Assembly (NCBI RefSeq): GCF_014930365.1
Contig: NZ_JABXWI010000034.1
Span: 1 to 63,461, forward strand
DNA from: Streptomyces caniscabiei
GTDB lineage: Bacteria; Actinomycetota; Actinomycetes; Streptomycetales; Streptomycetaceae
Length of the DNA: 63,461 nucleotides
Direction: 5' to 3'
Shown here: positions 8,468 through 17,655 of the stretch, in pieces
Numbering within the stretch: position 1 is the first letter of the stretch
Layout: every line of letters starts with the position of its first letter
Notes under the pieces: model-generated
Seen by the model: only the letters and a program-made list of their open reading frames with translations
The model's database searches: none
Told to the model about the DNA's origin: nothing
Translations under genes and position numbers: made by a program

Positions 8468-9889
8468 TCAGGCCCGCAGCGGGTTCGAGCGGACCGCGGC
8501 CATCAGGTACCAGGCCGTGGCGCCCGTGTGCCGGTACGGGTAGTAGCCGAAGCCGAAGCCCGTGTCGAGGGGGCTGCTGGCCGAGACGACGCCGGAGCGG
8601 TCGGGCAGGGCGCGGCCGCCGACGGTCTGGGCGGTGCCGAGGAGGTCCTGGGCGCGTTCGAGGGAGGCGAGCAGGCGCCGGGCGCGCTTCTCGTCGCCGC
8701 GCGCGCCCCGGTCGCGCAGGGCGAGCGCGAGGTGGGCGGTGCCCTCGAACCAGACCCCGTTGCGGTTGGGCTTGGGCTGGAACTCGGCGATGGGCGCGTC
8801 CTCGTTCGCGAGGAGACTGGCCGAGCTGAAGGTCACGCCCTCGTACGACTGTCCGACGGGGACCGTGCTGTTGCGGCGCTCGGCGTGGTCCTGGACGGCG
8901 AGTTCCCGGGCCGCCCAGTCGAGGGAGCGCGCGTACCGGTCGGAGTCGAGGGCGAGGTGGGTCCAGGTCTGGGTGTCCTCGGGGATCGGGGACCTGTTGA
9001 CGGTGACGCCGTCGTTCGTGCCGGTGTAGAAGAAGCCGCCGGGCGCGCCCCGGCCCGGCTGCCACATGCCCTTCACGAAGGCCTCGGCGCGTGCCCTCCG
9101 CTGCCACCACACCCGGTCACCGGTGAGCCGGGCGAGCCGTCCGAACAGGCAGACCAGGTCGGTGTTGTGCTCGGTCGAGGTGAACGGCAGCTTCTCGTTC
9201 GCCCCGTTCACGCCGAACTTGTAGCCGCCGAGGGGCTCGTCGGTACGGCCCGTCCGCTCGATCCACTCCCCGATCCGCACGGCGGCGGCCAGGAACCGCC
9301 GGGCTCCGGTCCGCCGGGCCAGCGCGCTCAGCGCGATCCCCGCCCAGGCCATGTCCCCCACGGCCGTCCCCGTGAAGCCGAACTGGGTACCGACGTTGGC
9401 CGTGCCGTCCGCCCGGACGAACCCGTCCGGCTGCGGTACGCCGTCGTAGTAGACGTACGGCCCGACGTTGTACGCCTGGCGCAGTCGGCCGTCGTCGTAC
9501 GCCGGGTCGTGCTCCTGGGCGTAGATCAGCGCGTCCCCGAGCGCCACCGCTCTGGCCCGGCCGTCCTCGGTGCGCACGGCGAGGTGGGCGAGGACCGCGA
9601 GGGCGTTGTCGTAGGTGAACGCCGTGCTGAACAGGCCCGCCTGGTCGGTGTAGCTCTGGGTCAGCCGGAGGTCGCCGTGGTCGGGGTAGGCGTCCATGGC
9701 GGCGGCGAGGAAGGCGTGGCCGCGCCGCGCGGCGGAGGCGCCGGACGCCGCGGGTGCTGCGTGGGCCGTGCCCGTGCCCGGGCCGACGACGGTGAGGGCC
9801 GCCGCCGCGCCGAGTCCGGTGCCGAGGAGCCTGCGGCGGCTGAACGGGTGGGCTCGGCCGCCTTCGCCGATGCCGGTGCTGCCGGTCAT
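8468..9889 (-). CDS. Tat-exported putative glycosidase with (alpha/alpha)6-barrel features
   Basis: The ATG at 9889 is preceded by AAAGGAG, a strong ribosome site; the frame stays open further upstream but without support. The 473-aa product begins with a twin-arginine signal (FSRRRLLGTGLGAAAALTVV) and a likely AHA cleavage near residue 44. The mature protein is rich in repeated helical and aromatic motifs (AFTYDNALAVLAHLAVR, TWTHLALDSDRYARSLDWA, GVWFEGTAHLALALRD, FGFGYYPYRHTGATAWYL). These resemble six-hairpin glycosidase-like proteins. Export is expected, with polysaccharide or oligosaccharide processing inferred. A perfect LacI-type palindrome lies 77 nt upstream, which supports sugar control. 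No transporter adjoins. The exact glycosidase family is not assigned. Confidence 0.75.
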   Translation of the reverse strand: MTGSTGIGEGGRAHPFSRRRLLGTGLGAAAALTVVGPGTGTAHAAPAASGASAARRGHAFLAAAMDAYPDHGDLRLTQSYTDQAGLFSTAFTYDNALAVLAHLAVRTEDGRARAVALGDALIYAQEHDPAYDDGRLRQAYNVGPYVYYDGVPQPDGFVRADGTANVGTQFGFTGTAVGDMAWAGIALSALARRTGARRFLAAAVRIGEWIERTGRTDEPLGGYKFGVNGANEKLPFTSTEHNTDLVCLFGRLARLTGDRVWWQRRARAEAFVKGMWQPGRGAPGGFFYTGTNDGVTVNRSPIPEDTQTWTHLALDSDRYARSLDWAARELAVQDHAERRNSTVPVGQSYEGVTFSSASLLANEDAPIAEFQPKPNRNGVWFEGTAHLALALRDRGARGDEKRARRLLASLERAQDLLGTAQTVGGRALPDRSGVVSASSPLDTGFGFGYYPYRHTGATAWYLMAAVRSNPLRA

Positions 9890-9965
9890 GGGTCTCCTTT
9901 GGAGGTATGAGGTTCGGTGCGGGGTGAGGTGCGGTGCGGGGGAGGCAGGCTGCGTACCGCGCTCC

Positions 9966-9977
9966 GAGAGCGCTCTC
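9966..9977. promoter_or_regulatory. LacI-family operator candidate
   Basis: GAGAGCGCTCTC is a perfect 12-bp palindrome 77 nt upstream of the Tat-exported glycosidase-like gene. It matches the central GAGCGCTC of actinobacterial CebR/LacI-type operators. The repressor gene is not in the window. Confidence 0.6.
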
Positions 9978-10223
9978 AAGCGGATGGGGGCTCATTCTGC
10001 TGGTGTGCGCGACTAGGGTCAACGCCCGTGCGGGGCACGCGATTTCCCGTCCGCCCGGCCGCGGAAGCACCGGCGTCCCGCGGGATCCGGGCCCGGTACG
10101 CGGACTCCGCCACGCGCACCCCGACCCCCGGATCCCGGGAACCGTGAGGTCGGTCCTCCACGACACCGACCTCACGGTCGTTCAGCGGCTTCGCCGGACG
10201 GACGGCAGCTCCGGGCGCCGACA

Positions 10224-10285
10224 CCACTGTTTCGATCCACCACTGTTTCGATCCACCACTGTTTCGATCCACCACTGTTCGATCC
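10224..10285. repeat. 16-bp tandem repeat
   Basis: Three perfect copies of CCACTGTTTCGATCCA (10224-10271) and a fourth missing one T are in the roughly 400-nt gap before the TnpB-type gene. There is no spacer between copies, so this is a minisatellite. Apart from the operator at 9966 and this repeat, nothing else is recognisable in 9890-10389. Confidence 0.9.
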
Positions 10286-10389
10286 GGTCGAACAGGGCGG
10301 GGGCAGGCGAGGGACAGGGGAGAGCCGGGCAGGGTTTGGAAGTGCTGGCGTTGGAGTGCGTTCAAGAGCGTTCGGGTGCGCGGGGGTGA

Positions 10390-12186
10390 GTGTGGATGGC
10401 CTGTGCCGTGCCGTGCTCCTGGCTTGTGATGCCGGTTTTCGGTGGGGAACTGATGTTCCCTCATCGAATGCGTGACCTTCATGGGCGGTGCTCGTTTCTC
10501 AGGGCGACGGGGGTTCTTCGAGTCGGGCCGGGCGGGGGTGGTGGGGTGGGTGAGCTGCGGAGCATCGCGGCGCCGTTCGTCGCGTCCGGCCCGTCCGGTG
10601 TGGCCGTCCGGACCCGCCTCAAGCAGCTGACGCCGGGCGATGAGAAGGTGCTGCGGCTGGTGGGCGGGCATCTGGGCTCGCTGGCTTCGAGGGACCTCAC
10701 GGCGCGCTGCCGGGACGGCCTGGCGCACTCCGGGAAGGCGTGGACGGTCCGCAAGCTGGAGCTCACACCCGCCTCGTCGTCACGCTGGGCGGGCAGTATC
10801 ACCAAGGCCACGCATGACCAGGGGGCGCTGGCCCGCCGCTGCCAGCTGGCGCACATCCACACCCTGGAAGCGGGGATCCGCACCATCCAGGCTCGGCTGG
10901 CACTGCCGGTCGGGCAGAGGGGGACGAAGAAGGCGCCCGGGGGTTACCGGTCGCGGCGGGAGTGGCACGCGAAGGCGCGGCGGCTGCGGGTGCTTCAGGA
11001 CCGGCTGGCCGCCGCGCGAGCCGACCGTGAGGCCGGGATCGTACACGTCGTACGAGGCGGTAAACGCCTGGCCCGCACCCGCCACCACCTGGAGGCGGCC
11101 GGGCTGACGGAGTCCGCGTGGCGTGAGCGGTGGGAGGCGGAGCGCTGGTTCTGCCAGGCGGACGGTGAGTCCGGCAAGCGCTACGGCAACGAGACCATCC
11201 GCGTCAGCCCCGACGGCGAGGCCAGCATCAAGCTCCCCGCGCCGCTCGCACATCTGGCGAACGCCCCGCACGGACGGTACGTCCTCACCGGCCAGGTCGC
11301 CTTCGCACACCGGGGCAGTGACTGGGCGGACCGCGTCGCGGCGAACCGGGCGATCGCCTACCGCATCCACCTGGATACGGGCCGGGGCCGCTGGTATCTG
11401 ACCGCGTCCTGGCAGATCCCGCCCACCCCGGCCGTCCCGATCGAGGCAGCGCTCGCCCACGGCGTGATCGGCGTCGACATCAACGCCGATCACCTGGCCG
11501 CCTGGCGCCTCGATGCTCACGGCAACCCGACCGGCAGCCCGCGCCGCTTCTCCTACGACCTGACCGGCCCCACGGGACACCGTGACGCCCAGATCCGCCA
11601 CGCCCTCACCCGCCTCCTGCACTGGGCCCGCGCCTGCGGTGTGAAGGCGATCGCGGTGGAAGACCTGGACTTCGCTACCGAGAAGTCCCGCGAGAAACAC
11701 GGCGGCAGGAAACGCTTCCGGCAGCTGATCTCCGGCATGCCCACCAGCAGACTCCGCGCCCGGCTGGCCTCGATGGCCGACGCCACGGGGATCACCATCA
11801 TCGCCGTCGACCCCGCCTACACCAGCCGATGGGGCGCTCAGCACTGGCAGCAGCCCCTCACTAGCACCGCCTGTAAGACCACTCGCCACGAGGCTGCTGC
11901 CGTGGCGATCGGAAGACGCGCCCAGGGACACCCGGTCCGGCGACGGACGGCACCGCCCCCACAGCACCGGAGTGATGCGGTGGGGCATCGGACCGTTCAG
12001 GCCGGACCAGGCGTTCCTGGGTGTGAGGGAACCCGCCCCCGCATTCCCGGACCACGGACACGATCCGTGCCGCCCGGACCCGGAGCGAACGCGGGCAACC
12101 AGAACGCCCAACACCGTCCGGGGCGTTCGGCCGAGCGCGAGACCTGGCAACAGGACTCACTCCCGCTCAGTCTTCAAAAACGGTAA
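10390..12186 (+). CDS. IS605 OrfB/TnpB-type protein without zinc ribbon
   Basis: The protein (up to 598 aa) has a helical N-terminal domain and a split RuvC nuclease. RuvC-I is GVIGVDINADHLA near residue 357-369, and RuvC-II is VKAIAVEDLDF near 418-428. The RuvC-III position reads TTRHEAAAVAIGRRA, where Glu (or His) takes the place of the usual Asp. The region between RuvC-II and III lacks the two CxxC pairs of canonical TnpB (SRWGAQHW instead). The tail is low-complexity and basic. The GTG at 10390 opens the frame, but a GTG at 10546 fits the conserved start better. No TnpA and no clear element ends were found. Family members are RNA-guided nucleases of IS200/IS605 elements; activity here is uncertain. 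Confidence 0.75.
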   Translation: MWMACAVPCSWLVMPVFGGELMFPHRMRDLHGRCSFLRATGVLRVGPGGGGGVGELRSIAAPFVASGPSGVAVRTRLKQLTPGDEKVLRLVGGHLGSLASRDLTARCRDGLAHSGKAWTVRKLELTPASSSRWAGSITKATHDQGALARRCQLAHIHTLEAGIRTIQARLALPVGQRGTKKAPGGYRSRREWHAKARRLRVLQDRLAAARADREAGIVHVVRGGKRLARTRHHLEAAGLTESAWRERWEAERWFCQADGESGKRYGNETIRVSPDGEASIKLPAPLAHLANAPHGRYVLTGQVAFAHRGSDWADRVAANRAIAYRIHLDTGRGRWYLTASWQIPPTPAVPIEAALAHGVIGVDINADHLAAWRLDAHGNPTGSPRRFSYDLTGPTGHRDAQIRHALTRLLHWARACGVKAIAVEDLDFATEKSREKHGGRKRFRQLISGMPTSRLRARLASMADATGITIIAVDPAYTSRWGAQHWQQPLTSTACKTTRHEAAAVAIGRRAQGHPVRRRTAPPPQHRSDAVGHRTVQAGPGVPGCEGTRPRIPGPRTRSVPPGPGANAGNQNAQHRPGRSAERETWQQDSLPLSLQKR

Positions 12187-12266
12187 GAGCGCGTACAACA
12201 TTGGGTGCGCACCCTCGCCCTGCCCTGGAACAAGTCCGTCCTTCCGCAATCGCGCGCCGTCGCCGC

Positions 12267-14879
12267 CTACTCCGTACGGAGCGCCCTGGCCGTCCCCGTT
12301 CCCGCCGCCCACCCCGCCGGCAGCAGCGCGCCCGCCACCGCGATGACCAGCCCGCCCAGCGCGAGGCAGGCGAGGACGGGTCCGTCGTACACGGCGACGA
12401 CGGTGTCCGGCAGGGTCATGCCGACGGCGTCGCCCATGAACGGAGTGACGAACCCGTGCAGGACGATCCCGGCGGGGACCGCGACCAGCCCCGCGAGCAG
12501 GCCGACCCCGGCGACGGAGACGACGACCATGGCCACGGTCTGGCGGGGTGTCATCCCGAGCGCCTTCAGGACTCCGAGGTCGCGGACCCGTTCGCGGGTG
12601 TCGAGGACGACGGTGTGGAGGACTCCGAGCCCGGCGACCACGACGAGCATGAGCGTGAGCGTCCCGATCAGCGCGTCCATGGCCACGATCACACTGGAGG
12701 AGTTGCCGCCGTCGGCGTGGGCGAACGCGGCGAGACCGGCGCCGTCGAGCGCGCGGTTGAGCGCGTCCAGGTACTGCGTCTGATCGGTGCCCGACGCGGT
12801 CCGCACATGGAACCGGCCGGGCGACGCCTCCTCCCCGAGCCCGAGTTCGGCGAGGGTGGCGGTCGAGGTGAGGAGGGTCATGCCCCCGTCCTGGGTGAAG
12901 AAGGCCTCGCCGACGATCCGTACGGTGGTCCGTCGGCTCTTCTCGCCGAGCGTCACCGTGTCCCCGACCCCGATCCCGGCGGCCCTCAGGAAGCGCCCGG
13001 TCACCACTGCCTGGCCGGGCCCGTCGAGCCAGTGCCCCGAGACCATGTCGGGCGCGCCCCACGCCGAGTCGCCCTCGTAGGCGACCACGGTCGTCGCCCC
13101 GGTGACCCCGGAGACGGCCACCTGGGCCTGGGCGGTGCCGTAGAAGCGCCGGGTGCCCTCCTGGGCGCGGAGCACGGTGGCGACCGCCGCCGGATCGGCT
13201 TTCTCCCGCTCGCCGCCCGGGCCGCCCGGGCCTTCCGCCGGCACGACCTGGGCGCCGGGCGGCCCCTGACCGCCGCCCGCCTCCACCACGACCGAGCCGG
13301 CCGAGTCGAGCATGCGGCCCTCCTGGACCTTGCCCAGCGTCAGCGCGAGGCCGATCGCGAAGGTGACGGACAGGGCGCCGAAGACGACCGCCGCGGCCAC
13401 CGTCGCCGACCGGGCCGGCCGGGCGAAGGGCTGCGCCAGGCCGAGCCGGACCGCCGGCGGCAGCAGCGACAGCGGTCGGGCTCCGGACAGCCGTGGCACC
13501 CGTCTGCGCTCGGATCCAGCGCGTCCGGCGCGGGCCGCGCGGGCCGCGCGCCTGCGCTCGGGCCCAGCGCGTCCAGCCCCTCTGGCCCCTCCGGCCCCTC
13601 CCCCGACCGCGATCGCCTCCACCGTCCGCAGGCGTCCGGCGCGCAGTGCGGGGACCACGGCGGCGACCGCGACCAGCAGGAGCGCGGCGCCGGGCACCGC
13701 GACGTCCACCCAGACCGGGAGCCCGCCGGCCGGTGCGCCGAACGCCTCCCCCACCTCGTTCAGCACCGGCAGGGCCAGCGCGTTGCCGAGCACCACCCCG
13801 AGGACACAGCCGAGCGCCGCCGGGACCAGGGCCTGTGCCACGTACGCCCGTACGACCTGCGCGGGCGTGAACCCGAGCGCCTTGAGCACACCGATCCGCC
13901 GGGTGGCCGCCCCCACGGCCCCACCGACCACGATCCCGATCACCAGCACCGACAGACACAGCCCGAGCACCCCGAACGCCGCCAGGAACGGCACGAACGC
14001 CATCGCGTTCGCCGTCTCGTCCTGCCGCACGGTCAGATACGACCGCGCCCCGCTCATCGCCCCCTCCGGTACGTCCGCGACGATCGCGGCGCGCGCGGCG
14101 GCCAGGTCGGCCTCGGTCGCGGCCTGTCGGAACCGGTAGAGCATCTCGTACGCGGCCGAACCACCCTCGGGGCCCGTTGAGTTCCCGCTCTCGGCCCCGC
14201 CCCCGACACGCGGCGGGTTGCCGCTCTCGACCGCGCCGCCGACGCCTTCGACGGCTCCGACGGCTCCGGCGCCTCCCGTGTCGTGTGGCGTCCCCGCCAG
14301 CGACTCGGCCTGGGCGGGCGTCACCCAGGCCTCGCCCGTGCCCGTCACCGAGCGGGCGAGGCCGACCACGGTCAGCTTCGGGCCGCCCGGCGTCCCGGGG
14401 AAGGCCAGTCGGTCGCCCGGCCGGAAGGGCCCGGCGTCGGCGGCCACGACGATCTGGCCCGGCCGGGTGGCCCACTCGCCCTCGACCAGGTCGATCACGT
14501 CGACGGGTCCGCCGGATTCCGCCCGGCCGACGACGGTCATCGGCGGCAGGTCCACCCCGGCCGGCAGGAAGTCCGACCCCGTGACGGTACGGGGGCGTAC
14601 CGAGACGATCGGGAAGGGACCGGCCGCGGCGGTCACACCGGGCGCGTCGGCGGTCGCCGCGAGCCGCGCCGCCGTCACCTTCGTCCCGTCGAACTGCCCT
14701 GTCAGATGCGCGCCGCGCTGCTCCGCGAAGGCCCGCTCGAAAGGGGCCCGTGCGGCGACGAGCAGCCCGACCGCGAGCACGGACGCGGTCACGGCCATCA
14801 GCGTCGTCAGCACCGTCACGACGGTCCGCACCCGCCGACGCCCGACGCCGGCCCGCACCACCCGCCCGAGCGCGCTCAC
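12267..14879 (-). CDS. FtsX-type ABC transporter permease
   Basis: The 870-aa product has two FtsX/MacB-like permease modules. The first helix is near residues 18-42 (VVTVLTTLMAVTASVLAVGLLVA). A long extracytoplasmic domain follows. Helix groups lie at about 300-420 and a repeat module at about 735-870, ending in CLALGGLVIAVAGALLPAGWAAG. The phrase RIGVLKALGFTPAQVVRAYVAQ recurs as DLGVLKALGMTPRQTVAMVVVS, showing internal duplication. A low-complexity Gly/Arg linker sits near 425-450. The GTG start overlaps the TGA of the ATPase gene (GTGA), so the two are co-translated. Such exporters move lipids, peptides or antibiotics, or act mechanically; the substrate is unknown. The divergent two-component genes suggest induction by envelope stress. 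Confidence 0.9.
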   Translation of the reverse strand: MSALGRVVRAGVGRRRVRTVVTVLTTLMAVTASVLAVGLLVAARAPFERAFAEQRGAHLTGQFDGTKVTAARLAATADAPGVTAAAGPFPIVSVRPRTVTGSDFLPAGVDLPPMTVVGRAESGGPVDVIDLVEGEWATRPGQIVVAADAGPFRPGDRLAFPGTPGGPKLTVVGLARSVTGTGEAWVTPAQAESLAGTPHDTGGAGAVGAVEGVGGAVESGNPPRVGGGAESGNSTGPEGGSAAYEMLYRFRQAATEADLAAARAAIVADVPEGAMSGARSYLTVRQDETANAMAFVPFLAAFGVLGLCLSVLVIGIVVGGAVGAATRRIGVLKALGFTPAQVVRAYVAQALVPAALGCVLGVVLGNALALPVLNEVGEAFGAPAGGLPVWVDVAVPGAALLLVAVAAVVPALRAGRLRTVEAIAVGGGAGGARGAGRAGPERRRAARAARAGRAGSERRRVPRLSGARPLSLLPPAVRLGLAQPFARPARSATVAAAVVFGALSVTFAIGLALTLGKVQEGRMLDSAGSVVVEAGGGQGPPGAQVVPAEGPGGPGGEREKADPAAVATVLRAQEGTRRFYGTAQAQVAVSGVTGATTVVAYEGDSAWGAPDMVSGHWLDGPGQAVVTGRFLRAAGIGVGDTVTLGEKSRRTTVRIVGEAFFTQDGGMTLLTSTATLAELGLGEEASPGRFHVRTASGTDQTQYLDALNRALDGAGLAAFAHADGGNSSSVIVAMDALIGTLTLMLVVVAGLGVLHTVVLDTRERVRDLGVLKALGMTPRQTVAMVVVSVAGVGLLAGLVAVPAGIVLHGFVTPFMGDAVGMTLPDTVVAVYDGPVLACLALGGLVIAVAGALLPAGWAAGTGTARALRTE

Positions 14880-15658
14880 CGATCCACCGCCGCCACGCCC
14901 GAACCGCCGACGTTCTCCCGTCGGCCGTCGTGCGGCGCGTCGCGCACGATCCGGCCGTCGACGAGTTCGACCGTCCGGTGCGCGCAGGCCTGGGCGAGGC
15001 GTGGATCGTGGGTGACGAGGACGATCGTCTGGCCGTCCGCGTTGAGGTCGGTGAGGAGCGCGCGGACGTCGTCGCCGGAGGCGGAGTCGAGCGCGCCGGT
15101 GGGTTCGTCGGCGAGGAGGAGGGCGGGCCGGTTCATCAACGCGCGGGCCACGGCGACCCGTTGCCGTTCGCCCCCGGACAACCGGCCGGGGTACGCGTGG
15201 GTGTGCCGGTCGATACGGAGGTACTCCAGCAGGCCCGCCGCCCGTCGGCGCGCCTCGGCCCTGCCCTGGCCGGCCAGTTGGGCGGGCAGCAGCACGTTGT
15301 CGACGACGGTCAGGTCGTCCAGCAGGTTGAAGAACTGGAAGACCATGCCGACCTTGGCCCTCCGGTACCGCGCCGACCCGGCCTCGCCCAGCCGGTCCAC
15401 CCGTACGCCGTCGACCGTGACACTCCCCGAACTCGGCCGGTCGAGCCCCGCGATCAGGTTGAGCAACGTCGACTTGCCGCTCCCCGACGGGCCGATGACG
15501 CTCACCGCCTCCCCGGCCCGCACGCGCAGCGAGACCCCGTCGAGGGCGGGCGGCCCCTCACCGCCGTACGCCCTGCGCACGTCACGGATGTCGATGACGG
15601 GGGTGCCGTGGTGGCCGGTGGGCGGGGGCGATGGCGGGGGCGGCGGGGGCACGGTCAT
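14876..15658 (-). CDS. ABC transporter ATP-binding protein (LolD/MacB type)
   Basis: The 260-aa ATPase shows Walker A GPSGSGKST, Q-loop FQFFNLL, signature LSGGERQRVAVARAL, Walker B ALLLADEPTGALD and the His switch VTHD. A Pro-rich leader of about 15 residues precedes the domain. The ATG is preceded by AGAGGAGG. The permease gene overlaps its stop codon by 4 nt, forming a two-gene exporter operon. It is divergent from the histidine kinase across about 200 nt, a common arrangement for signal-responsive exporters in Streptomyces. Confidence 0.95.
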   Translation of the reverse strand: MTVPPPPPPSPPPTGHHGTPVIDIRDVRRAYGGEGPPALDGVSLRVRAGEAVSVIGPSGSGKSTLLNLIAGLDRPSSGSVTVDGVRVDRLGEAGSARYRRAKVGMVFQFFNLLDDLTVVDNVLLPAQLAGQGRAEARRRAAGLLEYLRIDRHTHAYPGRLSGGERQRVAVARALMNRPALLLADEPTGALDSASGDDVRALLTDLNADGQTIVLVTHDPRLAQACAHRTVELVDGRIVRDAPHDGRRENVGGSGVAAVDR

Positions 15659-15861
15659 GGGGCCTCCTCTGGAGGGTGGTCGGTGTGTGGCCCCGACGCT
15701 AGGGACGGCCCCGCGCCCGGTCGTCCCCCACGACGGCGAACCCCTCTGCCGTACCGGACGGACACCGCGCGCACGTCATCCCCGAGATGTACGCGGACGA
15801 TGTACCGTCCGTCCCCACCACGACGGATGTGACGCCCGCGCCCGCTTGCCACACTGATCGC

Positions 15862-17655
15862 ATGGGCGGCGGGGAGACGCGGAGAGACGGGCCGGGGGCG
15901 CGAGCGGCACGAGCGCGACGGTGGTGGGGCGGGCTGCCCTCCCTGCTGCGCGCCACGGACCCGCCGCCCCGACCGTCCCGCTGGGCCTGGACCGCCGACG
16001 CGTGCCTCGCGCTCTTCCTCGCCGCCTGCACGGTGGTGGCCACGACGGCACAGGACAGGCACGCGGCTCGGCTGCCGTCCAGGGTGCTGACGCCGGGGCC
16101 GGGGGCCGGGCCGGTGCCGCCGGATGTCCCGCCCCTGCCGACGCCCCCGTACCTGACGCAGGACCTCGGCGCGCCCCACACCTGGCAGTTGCTCCTCGCC
16201 GCCCTGACCGCGCTGCCGCTGCTGGTCCGGCGCCGTTACCCGCTGACCGCGTTCTGGGCGGTGATCGTCACGACGACGGTGTTCAACCAGCGGTCGGGAG
16301 CGGCCGAGGCGACCGCGTACACGTTCCTGACCTGTGTGGTCGCCGCGCACAGTGCGGCCGTCCACAGCCCGTACCGGTTGCGCGCGCTCGGCAGTCTGGT
16401 GGCGGGCGCCGCCCTGGTCGCGGCGTTCGCCGAGGAGAACTTCCCGTACGTCACGCCGGGCGTGATCCCGTTCCTCGTCCTGCTCGGGGTGGGGCTCGGC
16501 GCCAACGCGATCCACACCTGGAAACAGCGCGTCCACGTTCTCCAGAAACAGCAGGAGGCGGCCACACGTCTGGCGGTCGAGCGCGAACGCGCCCGTATCG
16601 CGGGGGAGTTGCACGACGTCGTCACCCATCATGTGAGCGTGATGGTGATCCAGGCGGGGGCGGCCCGCAAGGTGATGGACGTCGCCCCCGACCGAGCCCG
16701 TGAGGCCCTGCTCGCCGTCGAGTCGGGCGGTCGTACGGCGATGACCGAACTGCGCCATGTGATGGGGCTGTTGACGATGTCCGACGAGGACCGGCCGCCG
16801 ACCACCGCCGACACGGGCCGGACCGACGCGTGGCGCATCCCGACCGACACGGCTTCCGACTTCGGCCCGGGCTCGGCTTCCGCCACGGGCGTCGGCTTCG
16901 CTTCCGGGTCGGGAAACGGCTCCGCAGCCGGGTCGGGATCAGGCACCGGGCCGGGAAACAGCTCCGCGGCCGGGTCGGGATCAGGCACCGGGCCGGGAAA
17001 CAGCTCCGCAGCCGGGTCGGGATCAAGCACCGGGCCGGGAAACAGCTCCGCAGCCGGGTCGGGATCAGGCACCGGGGCGGGATCAGGCACCGGCTTCGCC
17101 CGGGGTCCCGGTGGCTCCGGGCCCGGGTCCTGGAAAGGCCCCGCCGTCGACACCGAGTTGGCTCCGCAGCCGGGGCTCGAACAGCTCCCGGCGCTCGCCT
17201 CGCGCGTCCGTGCCTCCGGGGTCCCCGTGGAGTTGGTCGTCACCGGCACCCCGGCCCCGCTGGCGCCGGGCGCCGACCTGGCCGCGTACCGCGTCGTCCA
17301 GGAGGCCCTGACGAACACCGTCAAGCACGCCTCGGGCGCACGGGTGCGGATCACGGTCGACCACACGCCCACCGCCCTCCGCCTGGAGGTCACGGACACC
17401 GGCGGCACCCCCACCCCCGCGGCGGCCTCCGGCACGGGACGCGGCCACCTGGGCCTGCGGGAACGCCTCGCCGTCCACGGCGGCACCCTCCACACCGGCC
17501 CCCGACCGACCGGCGGTTACCGCGTCCAGGCGGTCATCCCGCTCACCCCGCCCGGCGGGCCAGGGGAAGAGGCACCCCGGAGCACCCCACCCGCGGTCAC
17601 CCCACCCGCGGTCACCCCGGCCGCGGTCACCCGACCCCCCGAGGAGCGCCCGTGA
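15862..17655 (+). CDS. Sensor histidine kinase, NarL/DesK type
   Basis: The ATG at 15862 is preferred to an upstream ATG at 15787. It gives 597 aa and lies 6 nt after a possible -10 element (CACACT). About five membrane helices lie in residues 40-230. The dimerisation/phosphoacceptor box is RARIAGELHDVVTHHVSVMV, with the His of ELHDV. After it comes a Gly/Ser/Pro-rich linker of about 100 residues made of 14-residue repeats. The HATPase domain follows (N-box LTNTVKHA, G-box DTGG and RGHLGLRERL). Repeats between the helical and ATPase domains are unusual for the family. The response regulator gene overlaps the stop by GTGA. The stimulus is unknown; control of the divergent exporter is inference. 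Confidence 0.9.
   Translation: MGGGETRRDGPGARAARARRWWGGLPSLLRATDPPPRPSRWAWTADACLALFLAACTVVATTAQDRHAARLPSRVLTPGPGAGPVPPDVPPLPTPPYLTQDLGAPHTWQLLLAALTALPLLVRRRYPLTAFWAVIVTTTVFNQRSGAAEATAYTFLTCVVAAHSAAVHSPYRLRALGSLVAGAALVAAFAEENFPYVTPGVIPFLVLLGVGLGANAIHTWKQRVHVLQKQQEAATRLAVERERARIAGELHDVVTHHVSVMVIQAGAARKVMDVAPDRAREALLAVESGGRTAMTELRHVMGLLTMSDEDRPPTTADTGRTDAWRIPTDTASDFGPGSASATGVGFASGSGNGSAAGSGSGTGPGNSSAAGSGSGTGPGNSSAAGSGSSTGPGNSSAAGSGSGTGAGSGTGFARGPGGSGPGSWKGPAVDTELAPQPGLEQLPALASRVRASGVPVELVVTGTPAPLAPGADLAAYRVVQEALTNTVKHASGARVRITVDHTPTALRLEVTDTGGTPTPAAASGTGRGHLGLRERLAVHGGTLHTGPRPTGGYRVQAVIPLTPPGGPGEEAPRSTPPAVTPPAVTPAAVTRPPEERP
16919..17071. repeat. 42-bp tandem repeat in histidine kinase gene
   Basis: About three and a half copies of a 42-bp unit, nearly identical, encode the 14-residue repeat GSGSGTGPGNSSAA between the phosphoacceptor helix and the ATPase domain. 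The copies differ by single bases, so the expansion looks recent. Confidence 0.9.

Noticed and set aside
1991..9889. A biosynthetic gene cluster around the SARP regulator
   Set aside because: No synthase, tailoring or carrier-protein genes are adjacent; neighbours are unrelated single genes.
10224..10285. 16-bp repeats considered as CRISPR or iteron origin
   Set aside because: No spacers, only four copies, no rep or cas gene nearby.
12157..14475. Long minus-strand frame in another phase of the FtsX permease gene
   Set aside because: Arg/Gly-rich translation without motifs; the 12267-14879 frame carries the membrane helices.
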